Below, one piece after another: positions 34,330 to 44,104 of a DNA stretch of 64,000 nt; within the stretch, counting starts at the first letter, position 1, and each line of letters begins with the position of its first letter. Both the position numbers and the translations under genes were made by a program. The DNA comes from Blakeslea trispora (lineage: Eukaryota > Mucoromycota > Mucoromycetes > Mucorales > Choanephoraceae). The DNA lies in NCBI GenBank assembly GCA_025331445.1, contig JAIWNE010000011.1, forward strand, positions 310,001-374,000. The letters are read 5' to 3'. Under the pieces are notes generated by a model. The model worked only from the letters and a program-made list of their open reading frames with translations, had not been told where the DNA came from and did not search any database.

Positions 34330-35578
34330 ATCCAGAGACAAGTTCTTCCTGATGTTCCACAGCATCAAAGAATGCATCATCTTCTTCCAAAAAATTAGAC
34401 TCAATAGTAAAGGAGGAAGCAGGAGCTACAGGAAGGAGAGTGTTGGTAAAATCAAATTGAGCGAGATGTTCCCGACGATAATGATTTTCAAAGACAGAAT
34501 CATTTGACCAGTTCCCCATGGTAACAATATCCTCTCTTGGAACACCACGCTTGAGGGCTAAGGATGAGGCCAAGGAGCGAACTGATATGCGCCTGTCCGT
34601 AGTAGAGCAAGAAAGAAAATTTCGGAGCCAAATTCCAATGGTGCGATCCACTAAGTGGGAGGAAGGAGACTTAGTGTGGACAAAGAGGAGGGAGCAGGAA
34701 GCATGGCGCCTATTTCTCAAGGGCAAGAGGATCCGAAGCGTATCCACGGGGCAAAGGAGACGGTCTTGATGAGGTTTCACTTCGTAAGACTTGATGATAC
34801 GACGGCCTGCTCGTTTCTCTTTTGGACCCACCACCTCAAAAGAAAGAACACCCGAAACCGAGTCGATGACCAGGGACGAAAAGGGAATGCGATTCAAATC
34901 GGAAGGGCGCAGAAAGCAAGTAAACGCCAAAAGAAAAGCAAGCTTGCGTTGGCAAGAAGACAAAGTAGAAGTCAACGATTGTCGGAGCAAGGTAAAAGTG
35001 GGAGTCAAATCCACAGTTGGTTTGTGCAATCGGACAGGAGGAGCTCGAGCCTTTTGAGAGCGTAAGAACACGGCTATGTCTGCACTGTTGCGAATGGTCG
35101 CCGGGTCACGATGCAGGTGAGTTACTGCCGTACGAGCCAGAAGAAGAGTTGCCACTTGATAGTTCTTGTATAGTTTGAGATCCGCCAAGAAATTGATCAT
35201 GTCGACCGGAGAATAGCTGTTGGAGGAAATGCCATGATAGTAAGTCCAACGAAGGAAATGATGATGATGCGGACGGTAGGAGCGGTTGGTAGGTGTATCC
35301 GCCAGAAGTGTATCCATCATTATCTTTCTAGCACCTTTCCCTAATGCAACGGAGGTCTGGAAGCGAGACCGGATAGCCTCCATACGGAGAGTCTCCAGCT
35401 GCTGTTGGCTAAGGGATGAGCAGTCAAAGGGGTTGTCACTTGGACGCTGTCGTTTGGGAGCAGTAGTGGCTGATCGACACTCAATTGGAGGAGCAGAGGG
35501 AACCAGAGTGCTTGCGTCCAAAGAGGGACTACCAATGTGGCAAATGGCACTTGATCGAAGCGAATCTTCTCCAGACAT
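34328..35578 (-). CDS. DIRS tyrosine recombinase
   Basis: 416 residues from the ATG at 35578. The C-terminal catalytic domain of a tyrosine recombinase is visible. The first catalytic Arg is in TCFLRPSDLNRI. The second box is RSLASSLALKRGV, in which DIRS-type enzymes vary at the His position. The tyrosine nucleophile is in NDSVFENHYRREH. An N-terminal SAM-like core-binding region starts around KIMMDTLLADT. The enzyme is expected to integrate a circular DNA intermediate, replacing the DDE integrase of LTR elements. The frame stays open further upstream to 37117, over the RT gene; the internal ATG at 35578 was chosen because coding similarity begins there. It overlaps the RT ORF by about 240 nt. 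Confidence 0.85.
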   Translation of the reverse strand: MSGEDSLRSSAICHIGSPSLDASTLVPSAPPIECRSATTAPKRQRPSDNPFDCSSLSQQQLETLRMEAIRSRFQTSVALGKGARKIMMDTLLADTPTNRSYRPHHHHFLRWTYYHGISSNSYSPVDMINFLADLKLYKNYQVATLLLARTAVTHLHRDPATIRNSADIAVFLRSQKARAPPVRLHKPTVDLTPTFTLLRQSLTSTLSSCQRKLAFLLAFTCFLRPSDLNRIPFSSLVIDSVSGVLSFEVVGPKEKRAGRRIIKSYEVKPHQDRLLCPVDTLRILLPLRNRRHASCSLLFVHTKSPSSHLVDRTIGIWLRNFLSCSTTDRRISVRSLASSLALKRGVPREDIVTMGNWSNDSVFENHYRREHLAQFDFTNTLLPVAPASSFTIESNFLEEDDAFFDAVEHQEELVSG

Positions 35579-37221
35579 CTCGAGATCAGGTTCCAAGGTG
35601 GATGCATAAATGGGTTCACGAAGTTGGACCAGTTCATCGTGAATGCATCTGTCCAGATCGACCCCGGATCCGGTAACCACGCTACGTATTTTGGGAGGAG
35701 GTGGGTCGTCCTGTCGGCGAAGAGGTCTATATCGTGAGGACCCCATGCCTGTTGGATTCGATCGAATACCCTTGGTTTCAACATCCATTGATTCTTCAAA
35801 AATATTCGGCGGGACTCGTAATCTGCAGCTTGATTCTCCAAACCAGGTATGTGGCGAGCCAGCAACAGTATGCCCCTCTGGAGACACCACTTCCAAAGAT
35901 GGATGGCTAGCTGCATCAATGGTACTGACCTGGTACCTCCTTGTTTGTTGATATAGGCCAGAGAGGTTGTGTTGTCTGTCCTGACCAAAATAGTCATGTT
36001 GTTGAGGTCTTGAAAAGTTTGGAGAGCTAGATGGGCCGCCTTCAACTCTCTCCAGTTGATTGACATATCTGCCTCTTGTGGGGTCCAGAAGCCGTACGCC
36101 GTCCTTGGAGGAAGAGTGTCCTGTGGAGGTACATAGCAACCCCAACCTGTGTCGCTTGCATCCATATAGATGGTCTGATCCGGAGTCTGTGGAAGAATGC
36201 TCCGGCCATTCCAAGAGGAGAGGTTGTCTTGCCACCATTTCAACTCCTTGAGGCACTCTTTCGGAAGGGAGAGAGGAATATCCCAGTCGGCCTTGTTGTG
36301 AACCGATAGGTTCTTCGCCTGTAGTAGGTACCGGGTATACAAGCGAGCTGGGAGGACTGCAAACGTAGCTGCTTGTATCCTCATGGCGAGACTGTGAATT
36401 ACCCGTGGTGACTGGATAGGATTTCGTATTACCTGTTGGATGGATCGGCGTAAATCGCGCAACTTTTTGGCAGGCAAACGAGCAGTCATGGAGCAACTGT
36501 CTAGAAGAAAACCCAGATGTTCTAGAGTTTGGGAGGGTTCCAACACTGATTTCTTCGCATTGACTAGCCAGCCCAAATCTTGCAGCTTTTGTAGGACCAG
36601 TTGAGTCTGCTGAGATACCAGGGATTTGGAGTCTGCAATAATAATCAGGTCGTCCAAATACATGCTCAGGCGAATATGTTGCGATCTGGCCCAATCCAAA
36701 AGAGGTTTTGTCAGCTTGGTGAACAGGAAGGGAACCACCGACAAACCAAACGGGGTAGTTGTAAATTGGTAGGTTTGATCTTGCCAATTGAACCGTAGGA
36801 AGCGACGAGACGAAGGGTGAATTGGAATGTGGAGAAAGGCATCTGAAAGGTCTATCGAAGTCATCCAGTCGTTGGGTTGAAGCAAGCGACAGACTTCTGA
36901 GATGGTCTCCATCTTGAAGGAGGGACAGTCGAGATAGCGATTGAGAGCTTTCAGATTGAACACGGGTCGACTGCCGCCATTCTTTTTGGGTATTACAAAC
37001 ATTGAGCTGAAGAAGCCTGGTTGTAGGTCTGAGAGAGGAACTTTCTCGATGGCATTCTTCTGAAGCAGAGACGTAATCTCCTGGTCTAAAAGAAGTTTCT
37101 GCTCCGGGTTGTAACATATGATGGGTGTTCCTTGATCAGAGGTGGGAGGAGAGGAGTGGAAGGGCAGGCGGAACCCGTCTTTTACTACGGAGACTATCCA
37201 ATCTGCTTTGCAAATCTCCAT
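35341..37221 (-). CDS. DIRS reverse transcriptase / RNase H / methyltransferase-like polyprotein
   Basis: 626 residues. The reverse transcriptase has SIDLSDAFLHIPIHP, TPFGLSVVPF and the catalytic YLDD at about 188-191. RNase H starts at about residue 350 with YMDASDTGWG, followed by INWRELKA and RTDNTTSLAYINKQGG. After about residue 490 a region with DIDLFADRTTHLLPKY and HPPWNLI matches the DAM-like methyltransferase-type domain carried by DIRS elements. The protein would copy the genomic RNA of the element. The first ATG after the gag stop was taken. The frame is intact. Confidence 0.9.
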   Translation of the reverse strand: MEICKADWIVSVVKDGFRLPFHSSPPTSDQGTPIICYNPEQKLLLDQEITSLLQKNAIEKVPLSDLQPGFFSSMFVIPKKNGGSRPVFNLKALNRYLDCPSFKMETISEVCRLLQPNDWMTSIDLSDAFLHIPIHPSSRRFLRFNWQDQTYQFTTTPFGLSVVPFLFTKLTKPLLDWARSQHIRLSMYLDDLIIIADSKSLVSQQTQLVLQKLQDLGWLVNAKKSVLEPSQTLEHLGFLLDSCSMTARLPAKKLRDLRRSIQQVIRNPIQSPRVIHSLAMRIQAATFAVLPARLYTRYLLQAKNLSVHNKADWDIPLSLPKECLKELKWWQDNLSSWNGRSILPQTPDQTIYMDASDTGWGCYVPPQDTLPPRTAYGFWTPQEADMSINWRELKAAHLALQTFQDLNNMTILVRTDNTTSLAYINKQGGTRSVPLMQLAIHLWKWCLQRGILLLARHIPGLENQAADYESRRIFLKNQWMLKPRVFDRIQQAWGPHDIDLFADRTTHLLPKYVAWLPDPGSIWTDAFTMNWSNFVNPFMHPPWNLISRCLEKIRFDQVPFATLVVPLWTQALWFPLLLQLSVDQPLLLPNDSVQVTTPLTAHPLANSSWRLSVWRLSGLASRPPLH

Positions 37222-37271
37222 CCAGGCAGAAACGAACCTGGACAGACGTCCCCCGACCTCTGACCTGCCAT

Positions 37272-38189
37272 CTACTGGCGATTGTTCTTGATGAACGGAT
37301 TGGTGTTGGGTTTGTGTTGTGTTCCTTGGGAACGGTTGCCTTGGCGTTGTCCATGGCTTCTGGTGTTGTTCGAGAACCCGCCCTGACCCATGGGCGGACC
37401 TGCTCGAAAAAACGGATTGTTAGAAGCAGCGCCAGTGTTGTTGCTACTATTAAAGCTGGGTTGACCCGAACTGTTGTTCTTGCGACGATTGCGCTGCAAG
37501 AAGGATGAAGCTTCTCGCATGGTTTTCTGGGCGGCAGATTGATGCGAAACAGCATCCGTGAAACTTTCAGGTGACATCAGATAGTTATGTGTGTCATTGG
37601 TGGCAGCCTTGAAAGCCGGATGAACAGCTCGAAAGTTGATGTCCAGTCGAGAGGACGAAATAGTCGAATTGACGTTCAACAACAACGTACGAACATCTGC
37701 CAAGATAGCAATGAAGCGTTGAGTTTCCTCCATAGGAAGATTAGTGGTGCATATTTCACTACCCAAAATATCCAAAGGGCGAAATACTCCAGAAATCAAA
37801 TATTGGAGGTTGCGCAAAGTAGCATCCTCTTGAGCCTGGCCCTTGTTCATTTTGCGTCTTGAATCGGGCATTGTCTGTGGTGGCTGATAATTAGTGTTGC
37901 TCATAGGAGGATAGGTGTCGATGATAGAACCCCTTTCATCGTCTGTGAGTGTGGTGCTTTTAAACAGATTGCGATCCAAACCGAGGCTACTCTGCACTTC
38001 CACATCAGGCGTCCATTCAAATCGAGGACGAACCCCAAAGGAGTGTAAGGTTGAGGTCTCACCAGAATCCTGTGACCCCTTGTCACCCCTGAGTGCCGAT
38101 TGTTCTTGTGCTACAATCAGTCCTTTCAGCAACTGTTGCGTTTCTTCCAATTGGTTCTTTAAAAAGCTAAAATCTTCGTCTGAAGGCAT
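37272..38189 (-). CDS. DIRS gag-like protein
   Basis: 305 residues from the ATG at 38189 (MPSDEDFSFL). The N-terminus is coiled-coil-like, the middle helical, and the C-terminus low-complexity and rich in Asn, Gly, Arg and Gln (FRAGPPMGQGGFSNNTRS), likely RNA-binding. No zinc knuckle is seen. Assignment as gag rests on its place upstream of the RT ORF inside the terminal repeats. The frame is open further upstream to 38312, but that part is hydrophobic and overlaps the inverted terminal repeat, so the internal start is preferred. Confidence 0.75.
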   Translation of the reverse strand: MPSDEDFSFLKNQLEETQQLLKGLIVAQEQSALRGDKGSQDSGETSTLHSFGVRPRFEWTPDVEVQSSLGLDRNLFKSTTLTDDERGSIIDTYPPMSNTNYQPPQTMPDSRRKMNKGQAQEDATLRNLQYLISGVFRPLDILGSEICTTNLPMEETQRFIAILADVRTLLLNVNSTISSSRLDINFRAVHPAFKAATNDTHNYLMSPESFTDAVSHQSAAQKTMREASSFLQRNRRKNNSSGQPSFNSSNNTGAASNNPFFRAGPPMGQGGFSNNTRSHGQRQGNRSQGTQHKPNTNPFIKNNRQ

Positions 38190-38230
38190 GATAGTCAGTT
38201 TCCAAGCGGTAATGTCCAGACGAGCGAAAA

Positions 38231-38340
38231 AGAAGATCAATTTGTTATATATTAGATTAGAGAAAAATTTTATATTTTCGCTGACATTAAATAAAGAGAA
38301 GATCACAAGCATATATATTACACTGTCTTATTTGGTAATC
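38231..38340 (-). repeat. DIRS inverted terminal repeat, right copy
   Basis: Reverse complement of 34067-34176. The outer extension 38341-38387 is unique to this end and is copied in the internal complementary region. Confidence 0.9.
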
Positions 38341-38758
38341 GTGGTCTCAATAAATTCTGAGAGAAATTTATTTCGACACTCAGAATTCGCGAATTTTCAA
38401 ATCCAATTCGCGAATCTGCAAAACCAAACTCGCGAATTTTACAAACGATATTCGCGGAAAATGCATTCCAAGAGAAAAGAAGGAGATAATGAAAAAGGAT
38501 ATCGAGCAAGCAGAAAGAAGCATCCGGCCTAAAGATTGTGAAGGATGGACTAAGCACTGCATTGAAAATCTGAACAGATGTATTAGATGATGAGATCTTA
38601 CTTACGATAATTAATAAATTTTTGTGTGTATTTTCCGCGAATATCATTTGTAAAATTCGCGAGTTTGGTTTTGCAGATTCGCGAATTGGATTTGAAAATT
38701 CGCGAATTTGGTGTGAAAATACGATACAAGGACCTTTTGACATTGTAGCACTCGAACA

Positions 38759-38773
38759 AGGCAAATGTTTTCT
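38759..38773. repeat. Target-site duplication of LINE-1 (left copy)
   Basis: AGGCAAATGTTTTCT, identical to 45430-45444, directly followed by the poly-A end of the LINE (T10 on this strand). Confidence 0.9.
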
Positions 38774-39582
38774 TTTTTTTTTTAAATGATTTTATTTGCC
38801 GCACGTATGATGTAGCCTAATTGGGCTGCAACATAGAGGTGCTCGACAATGATTTATTTTAAGAATATAATAATCGGTAAAAAAACTTTAACCAATAAGA
38901 GAAATTTAACGTTAAACTAAGTGTTGTTGAGCAGCGATGAATCTTCGGCAGCATGGCGATGTACCCTCCAGAGAGTCTGCCTGAAGACCATTTCCGCGAG
39001 GAAAGGAAGTCGTTGGTGGACGTGAGCCCAATGGGCCTTCCACAGCTCTGAGAGAACAATTGGCAAAAGTAATTCAGGTGGAAGAGGGCAAGAAGGCCGA
39101 GTAGAAATGGAGTTGAAATTCAGGGATTTGTAGGCAGCAGCAATGATGTCAATGGTGGTGCTGGGCCAAAGAAATTCACGGATAACCGCATCCCAATAGA
39201 TGAATTTTTGTGGGCATCGGAAGAAAAAATGATAGAGGGTTTCTTCCTCTTGACAGGAGACACAAAGAGGGTCCGCAATACTGGGGAGAGCAAGGCGATG
39301 CAGGAGCAGGCGAGTGGGAATTTTGCCGACAATGAAGCGGTATGTTGCATTGCGTTGGACGCTGGTCAGAGCAAGACGCCAGAATGCAAGCCATGCGGAA
39401 GCTGAACCCAAAGATTGTGCAGCAAAATGTTGTGTGGCTGCTTTCGAAACTGCCGCTTTGAAGTGGAGGCGAGCCACAGAAAAGGAAGTGAAAGAGGGAT
39501 CAGAGATGGGCAACCGCAATGCATGGATGAAAGTCTGAAATCCAGTGGAGCGCTGAATAGCAGGTAAGTAGGCAGGATTGTA

Positions 39583-39614
39583 CAGTCAGAACGAAAAAAA
39601 AGGTTAATTTTTTT
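39583..39614 (+). repeat. Tc1 terminal inverted repeat, left copy
   Basis: 32 bp, exact reverse complement of 40886-40917. Confidence 0.95.
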
Positions 39615-39785
39615 GAATTCCGACAAGGTCATCATGAGGGATGAGGACCATTTTACTTGTTGTTCAGTCAATACTTCTTAGTTAACCGAGCTTTCTTTTT
39701 TCGGATCATACACTTTCAAATGTCTGATTAATAAAATTATAAAAGAATTGGGGCAAAAGATATGTTTTATTTTTGGATTGCTTGC

Positions 39786-40793
39786 CTAGGAGTCAATTGA
39801 GCCTCCTTTGGCAGCAATCACTTTTTTCATGCGTGATGGCATGCTTGAAACAGTTTTGTCGAGGTATTCGACAGTGATACTGTTCCAAGCATCCACCAGC
39901 ATTTCCTCATTGGTTTTTTGGCCCTTAAGTCTGGACCAGTCTTGATGGAAGCGTCGCTTCATTTCACTCCAGACGTTCTCAATGGGGTTGAGATCAGGCG
40001 ATTGAGCAGGCCACTCTATTTTCTCAACCCCATTGAGATCCCTCCACTCCTTGGCAGCTTTGGCTGTGTGGATGCTGGCGTTATCTTCCATCAAGACCGA
40101 TCCGGGATTGCTCTGGAGAAAGCCCAGAAAAACAGGCTTGTAGACAAGGTCTACAAAGTCCTGGCTTGTTCTTCTGTCCTTTGGCAGGAACACCAACTCG
40201 GACTTGTTGCGACCACATATGGCCCCCCAAACCATAAAGCTGGTTCGGCCACTCTTGAAAGAAGGCTTCAGGCAGTCCTTGTCGTATTTTTCCTGTGGCA
40301 ATCTCCAGACTTTTTTTTGCAAGATGTCCTTGCCGATTTCCACGCTGGATTCATCTGTCCAGACGACTTGCTTCCATTGCTCTATTGTCCAGTTTCGGTG
40401 AGCTTTGGCAAATTGAAGCCTCTTCTCCATATGGGCTTCCTTTAGAAAAGGCTTCTTTGCCGCAACTCTCTTGTTGTAACCCAGACCATGCAACTCCTTT
40501 GCGATGGTTTGGGTGTGCACCTTTACTGGCAGCTCTTGCTGCAAAGAAGCAAGCGTGACAGATCTGTCCTTTTGGATGGCTCTCTTCAGAACTCTCTTGC
40601 TACGTTCGTCAAGAGATTTGGGTCTTCCAGAGCCCGCAGCTCTTTCAACGGTACCTCTGGCTTGAAATCTCTTGATGGTCCTGTTAACAGTGACTGGGTT
40701 AATTCCAAGTTCTTGGGCAATTTCGATCTGTGGTTGGTTTCTTTGCCAACGATCAACGATGATAGCTTTGAGTTCAGTGGATAATTGAGACAT
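39786..40793 (-). CDS. Tc1-type DD34E transposase, intact
   Basis: 335 residues from the ATG at 40793 (MSQLSTELKAIIVDRW). The N-terminus holds a paired helix-turn-helix DNA-binding region (IEIAQELGINPVTVNRTIKR, then the linker SGRPKSLDERS). The catalytic triad is visible: Asp in VVWTDESSVEIG, Asp in VLMEDNASIHTA, and Glu in SPDLNPIENVW. There are 34 residues between the last two, the DD34E spacing of Tc1 elements. The frame is open 22 codons further upstream to 40859, but that extension is hydrophobic and atypical. With perfect ends and an undamaged frame this copy could be active. Confidence 0.93.
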   Translation of the reverse strand: MSQLSTELKAIIVDRWQRNQPQIEIAQELGINPVTVNRTIKRFQARGTVERAAGSGRPKSLDERSKRVLKRAIQKDRSVTLASLQQELPVKVHTQTIAKELHGLGYNKRVAAKKPFLKEAHMEKRLQFAKAHRNWTIEQWKQVVWTDESSVEIGKDILQKKVWRLPQEKYDKDCLKPSFKSGRTSFMVWGAICGRNKSELVFLPKDRRTSQDFVDLVYKPVFLGFLQSNPGSVLMEDNASIHTAKAAKEWRDLNGVEKIEWPAQSPDLNPIENVWSEMKRRFHQDWSRLKGQKTNEEMLVDAWNSITVEYLDKTVSSMPSRMKKVIAAKGGSIDS

Positions 40794-40885
40794 ATTGTGA
40801 GTTTCAAGGAATTTTATTAAGAAAGAGAGGTAGAATGATAGGAATGTAAGACGTGTCATACATTTACCCTTCTTTTACGGAGTCT

Positions 40886-40917
40886 AAAAAAATTAACCTT
40901 TTTTTTCGTTCTGACTG
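40886..40917 (-). repeat. Tc1 terminal inverted repeat, right copy
   Basis: 32 bp, exact reverse complement of 39583-39614, followed by TA at 40918-40919. Confidence 0.95.
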
Positions 40918-43900
40918 TACAAGCTGAGAGAAGTGGGAGAGAGACATTGGACAAAGAAAGGTTCAAGACGGCATTGACCAGCCGTAACGGCTCGGCGAAA
41001 TTTGCGTATAACTCGCACAAGTGGCAGAGGAAGATCAGACTCAGGGAGGGGGCCCAAAAAATGTCCGTGGGGATGGTAGGCGTAAATAGCGGAGACAGGG
41101 CTATTTTTCAGCTTCTTGGACAGAATGAAAGAGCTTGATGGATGGATAATAGCAGGCAAAGGCAAGAGCAAGCAGTCAATGGAACTTGGCATATACGTGT
41201 AGGAGCTCCTGGGAATGCGGTCCATCGAGCTGCAAATCATGGAGACGGTATTGCTAGCCAAAAGACGGAAAGACGAAGGCCGAGCAGCAGAGAAGAGCAA
41301 TGGGATCAACAGGTTATCCCTCTGTAACAGTTGACGACAGTGGAATTCAACATAAGAGTGGACCAAGCGTCGTTCTGCATTTGGATGGAGGAGAGGGTGT
41401 AGCCATCGGAAAAAGAGTGCAGCTTGTTGGGTAGTAATATCAATAATTCCAAGACCCCCATGCTTCCGAGGAGCAGTCATGCTTACCCAGCTGAGACGGG
41501 GAAAGATGCCACGGCTGACAAATGAGCTGACAACCGATTGGATGGAGAGCAAAATAGCCTTCGTGATGGGTGTGACGCTTAAGATGTACCAGCACTTGGA
41601 CAAGATCAGGGCATTAGCCACAGTAGCGCGGCCTAAAACGGACAGATTGCGACTAGCGTGCGAGGCGGTAACGGTTTTGAGAGATCCAATAAAGGACGAG
41701 AAAAAAGTGTCGCGCTGGGCGATAGATTGGATCAGTGGATACCCAAGATAAATGACAGGATCTGTGTCAGACGAATTCCAGATCTTATGAATGCCCAAAT
41801 TGTCTAAGTGAGGCAGCCACTGGTCGTTAAGATTGCGTCCAGAGAGTGAGATAGCTCGAACCTTACTAAAGTTGATTTTTGCATTAGACGCTCGGCAGTA
41901 GGAATCCAAATGGGTTCGAAGACGAAGGAGGTCCTGCGGATCGCGTAAGAAGACCAAAGTGTCATCTGCATAACTAAGGAGCTTCACGGCTGGAGGAGCA
42001 GGCAGAGAACTGGAATGGTTAGTCTGGAATTGGTAACCCGAAAACTGGCTATCGGATAGGATAGTTTGAAGTAAGGGTTCAAGAGCAAAATTATACAAGA
42101 TGCAGGAAATAGGGTCGCCTTGCTTCAGGCCGCGGCGTTTGAGCACCAAGTCTGAAGAGAGCCAGCCGTTCAAACTGATTCGAATCTGGTTTTCGCGAAA
42201 GAGGAAAGTAAGACAGTCGACTAGAGGAGCAGGAAAGCCAAAAAGGCGAAGTACCATGGATAGGTAGTCCAAGTTAACCCGATCATAGGCCTTCTCCTGA
42301 TCCAAAAGTAGCCCTAAGTCCGCCGCATTGGCGATGTGATTGTGAGCTGCGTTCTCCATCATCATTTGTGTCAAAAGTCCATGTTCAGCAATATATCTGC
42401 CAGGCATAAATCCAAGCTGGTGTGGGTTAATCAACGAGGAAGAAGCAGATAGGATGCGCTGATTGATGATCCGGGTGAAAATCTTGTTGTCAGCATTCAC
42501 AAGCTGGATAGGACGATAGTTACCGGCTCTACTCAAATCCCCCTTCTTAGGCAGCAAGGTCATCAGGGAAAGGAGCCATGAGTCAGGAAACAGGGATTCC
42601 GTTAAAGCGTCGTTGTAGACACGCAGGATGAGGTCCCGAAGACAAGGGATTCGGATCAGAACACCCAGGATCTCATATGGTAAACCGTCACTACCAGGGC
42701 TACTCTTTCGAGGAGAACGCTGACTAGCACCCAGGATCTCCTCCCAGGTGAATGGCTGCATGAGGTCGCTAGCCTGCTCAGGTCTTAATCGGCTGCGTAC
42801 CGAATCGAGCAATGCGTTAACATCGTTGAAGTGGATGCGGTCAGGGTGGTAGAGAGAATTGTAAAAGTCGACCATAACTCTCGTCTTCTGCTCAGTAGTG
42901 GTGACCAATTCCTCAGTTTGAGGATCATGCAAAGCCAGGATCATGCGTTGAGTAGCTCGTGAGGAGGCTATCCTCTTGAGATACCCTGCGGATTTCTCCC
43001 CGTTTTCTCTCCATGACTTGCCTGCCTTGAGTTGATCAATGGACGCTATTTCCGATTGCAGATCGCCAATAAGGGCCTCGACCGTGGGTAACAGAGAGGA
43101 TAGGACGGCGGTGTTTTTGTAATCCCGAAGAATACGATTGCGTTTAGACTGCAGGCGTTTGAGAGATTTCTTTTGCCAGTTAAGTCTATCAAGTTGAAAT
43201 GAGCGAGTGTATTGTTTGACCTGAGCTTTGAGTTGATCCCAAATCGTCTGTGTCGATCTCTGCTGGTGCGGGTCAAGCAAACGTTCCGATTGCACATAGT
43301 TTTGTATGTGAGACGTCAGGCCCTCCCGGTAAGAAGGAAGTTTTGCCAGGAAGGGATTACCCTTCCAGGATCCCTTACCCATAGTCTCACAAGAGATGCG
43401 GTAGGATATCGAAAGCAGGGCATGGTCTGTCCAGCTATAGTTGACAAAGGAGTGTGACATCGAAACTACATTATCGGAGAAGGTGGAAGAGCAGAATATG
43501 TAGTCGAGGAGACTCCGACTTCCTGTGGTGCTAACAAAGGTGGGCAAGCGCATATGATCAAAACAATCATGGAAAGCTCCTGAGAGCAGGTTAGACCAGG
43601 AAGAATCGATAGTGTTTTGTTGGTGCAAATCATAGTTGAAATCCCCCACAATGATAATTGGGGCGGTTAAGGAATGGAGAAAAGACATGAGAGAGAGGTT
43701 GGATGCTAGATCGCGGAAGAAAGCGAGGCGAGCCTGTCTCGTAGCAGGAGCGTAGATATTGAGGATGTGCATAAGGGGTGAAGTTGGATTATTCGTGTTG
43801 CCGACAGCGGCGAGGATAAATCTGGCGTCTGAGGCAACGATGGCCCCATGTGGTTGAACTATATACAAAGGGTTGAAAGAGACGATGCCACAATGCTCAT

Positions 43901-44104
43901 TCCATAGACTGGAATGGGATTGGAGCATCATATCTAATGTGGATTTGGATGAGGCAGTTTTGGCGTGAGTTTCTTGAAAACAGAATATGTCGGTCTGAGT
44001 GGAGCGTAGGAAGCGGAAAAATAAGGAGCGTTTGGTAGAGTCATTTGTTTTGACTAGGCCACGGCAATTGAGCGTGGCAATATGTATTTGATGTTGACTC
44101 ATAA

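Larger units (their letters stand above)
34048..38387 (-). mobile_element. DIRS-like tyrosine-recombinase retrotransposon, structurally complete
   Basis: A 4.3-kb element read on the minus strand, in the order gag-like ORF, RT-RNase H-methyltransferase-like ORF, then tyrosine recombinase ORF. The ends are inverted terminal repeats (110 bp shared). An internal complementary region (34209-34329) is the exact fusion of the reverse complements of both outer ends, joined through AATT. No target-site duplication is present. The same AATT marks both element borders, as expected for integration by a recombinase from a circular intermediate. All three frames are open, so the copy may be active. Confidence 0.92.
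34032..38724. mobile_element. Small inverted-repeat element (MITE-like) split by the DIRS insertion
   Basis: The sequence left of the DIRS element (34032-34051) continues exactly into the sequence right of it (38388 onward). Together they form one arm of an inverted repeat whose other arm is at about 38637-38724. The arms are about 90 bp, begin TCGTATTTTCACACC, and contain several CGCGAA motifs. TA flanks both ends (34030-34031, 38725-38726). Without the DIRS insert the element is about 350 bp. It has no coding capacity. Its superfamily is unclear; the TA target suggests Tc1/mariner. Confidence 0.75.
39583..40917 (-). mobile_element. Intact Tc1-like transposon inside LINE-1
   Basis: 1335 bp, flanked by TA, with perfect 32-bp terminal inverted repeats that begin CAGTCAGAACG followed by A8. 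It encloses one uninterrupted transposase frame. It is the youngest insertion in the nest because it splits the LINE. Confidence 0.95.
38917..44102 (-). pseudogene. LINE-1 ORF2: endonuclease-reverse transcriptase, split by Tc1
   Basis: The N-terminal part (44102-40918) has an AP endonuclease domain with HIATLNCRGL at the start, GDFNYDLHQQ near 153 and WTDHALLS near 225. The reverse transcriptase has DQEKAYDRVN (catalytic Asp about 601) and YADD at about 711-714. Reading is then broken by a Tc1 element at TA. Beyond it the same frame resumes and ends at 38917, with a zf-RVT zinc ribbon (CVSCQEEETLYHFFFRCP) and conserved WLAFWRLAL. Removing the insert and one TA would keep the frame, so the insertion is the only visible lesion. 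The ATG lies 2 nt after the ORF1 stop (TAATTATG), suggesting reinitiation. Confidence 0.9.

Noticed and set aside
34518..36798. Several plus-strand open frames antisense to the DIRS genes
   Set aside because: Arg/Ser/Glu-rich shadows of the minus-strand coding frames, with no domain.
35579..37117. Upstream part of the open frame that ends as the DIRS recombinase
   Set aside because: No recombinase or other domain similarity, and the same DNA encodes the clearly recognisable RT and RNase H in another frame. It is treated as an overlapping open frame and discussed as a finding, not annotated as protein.
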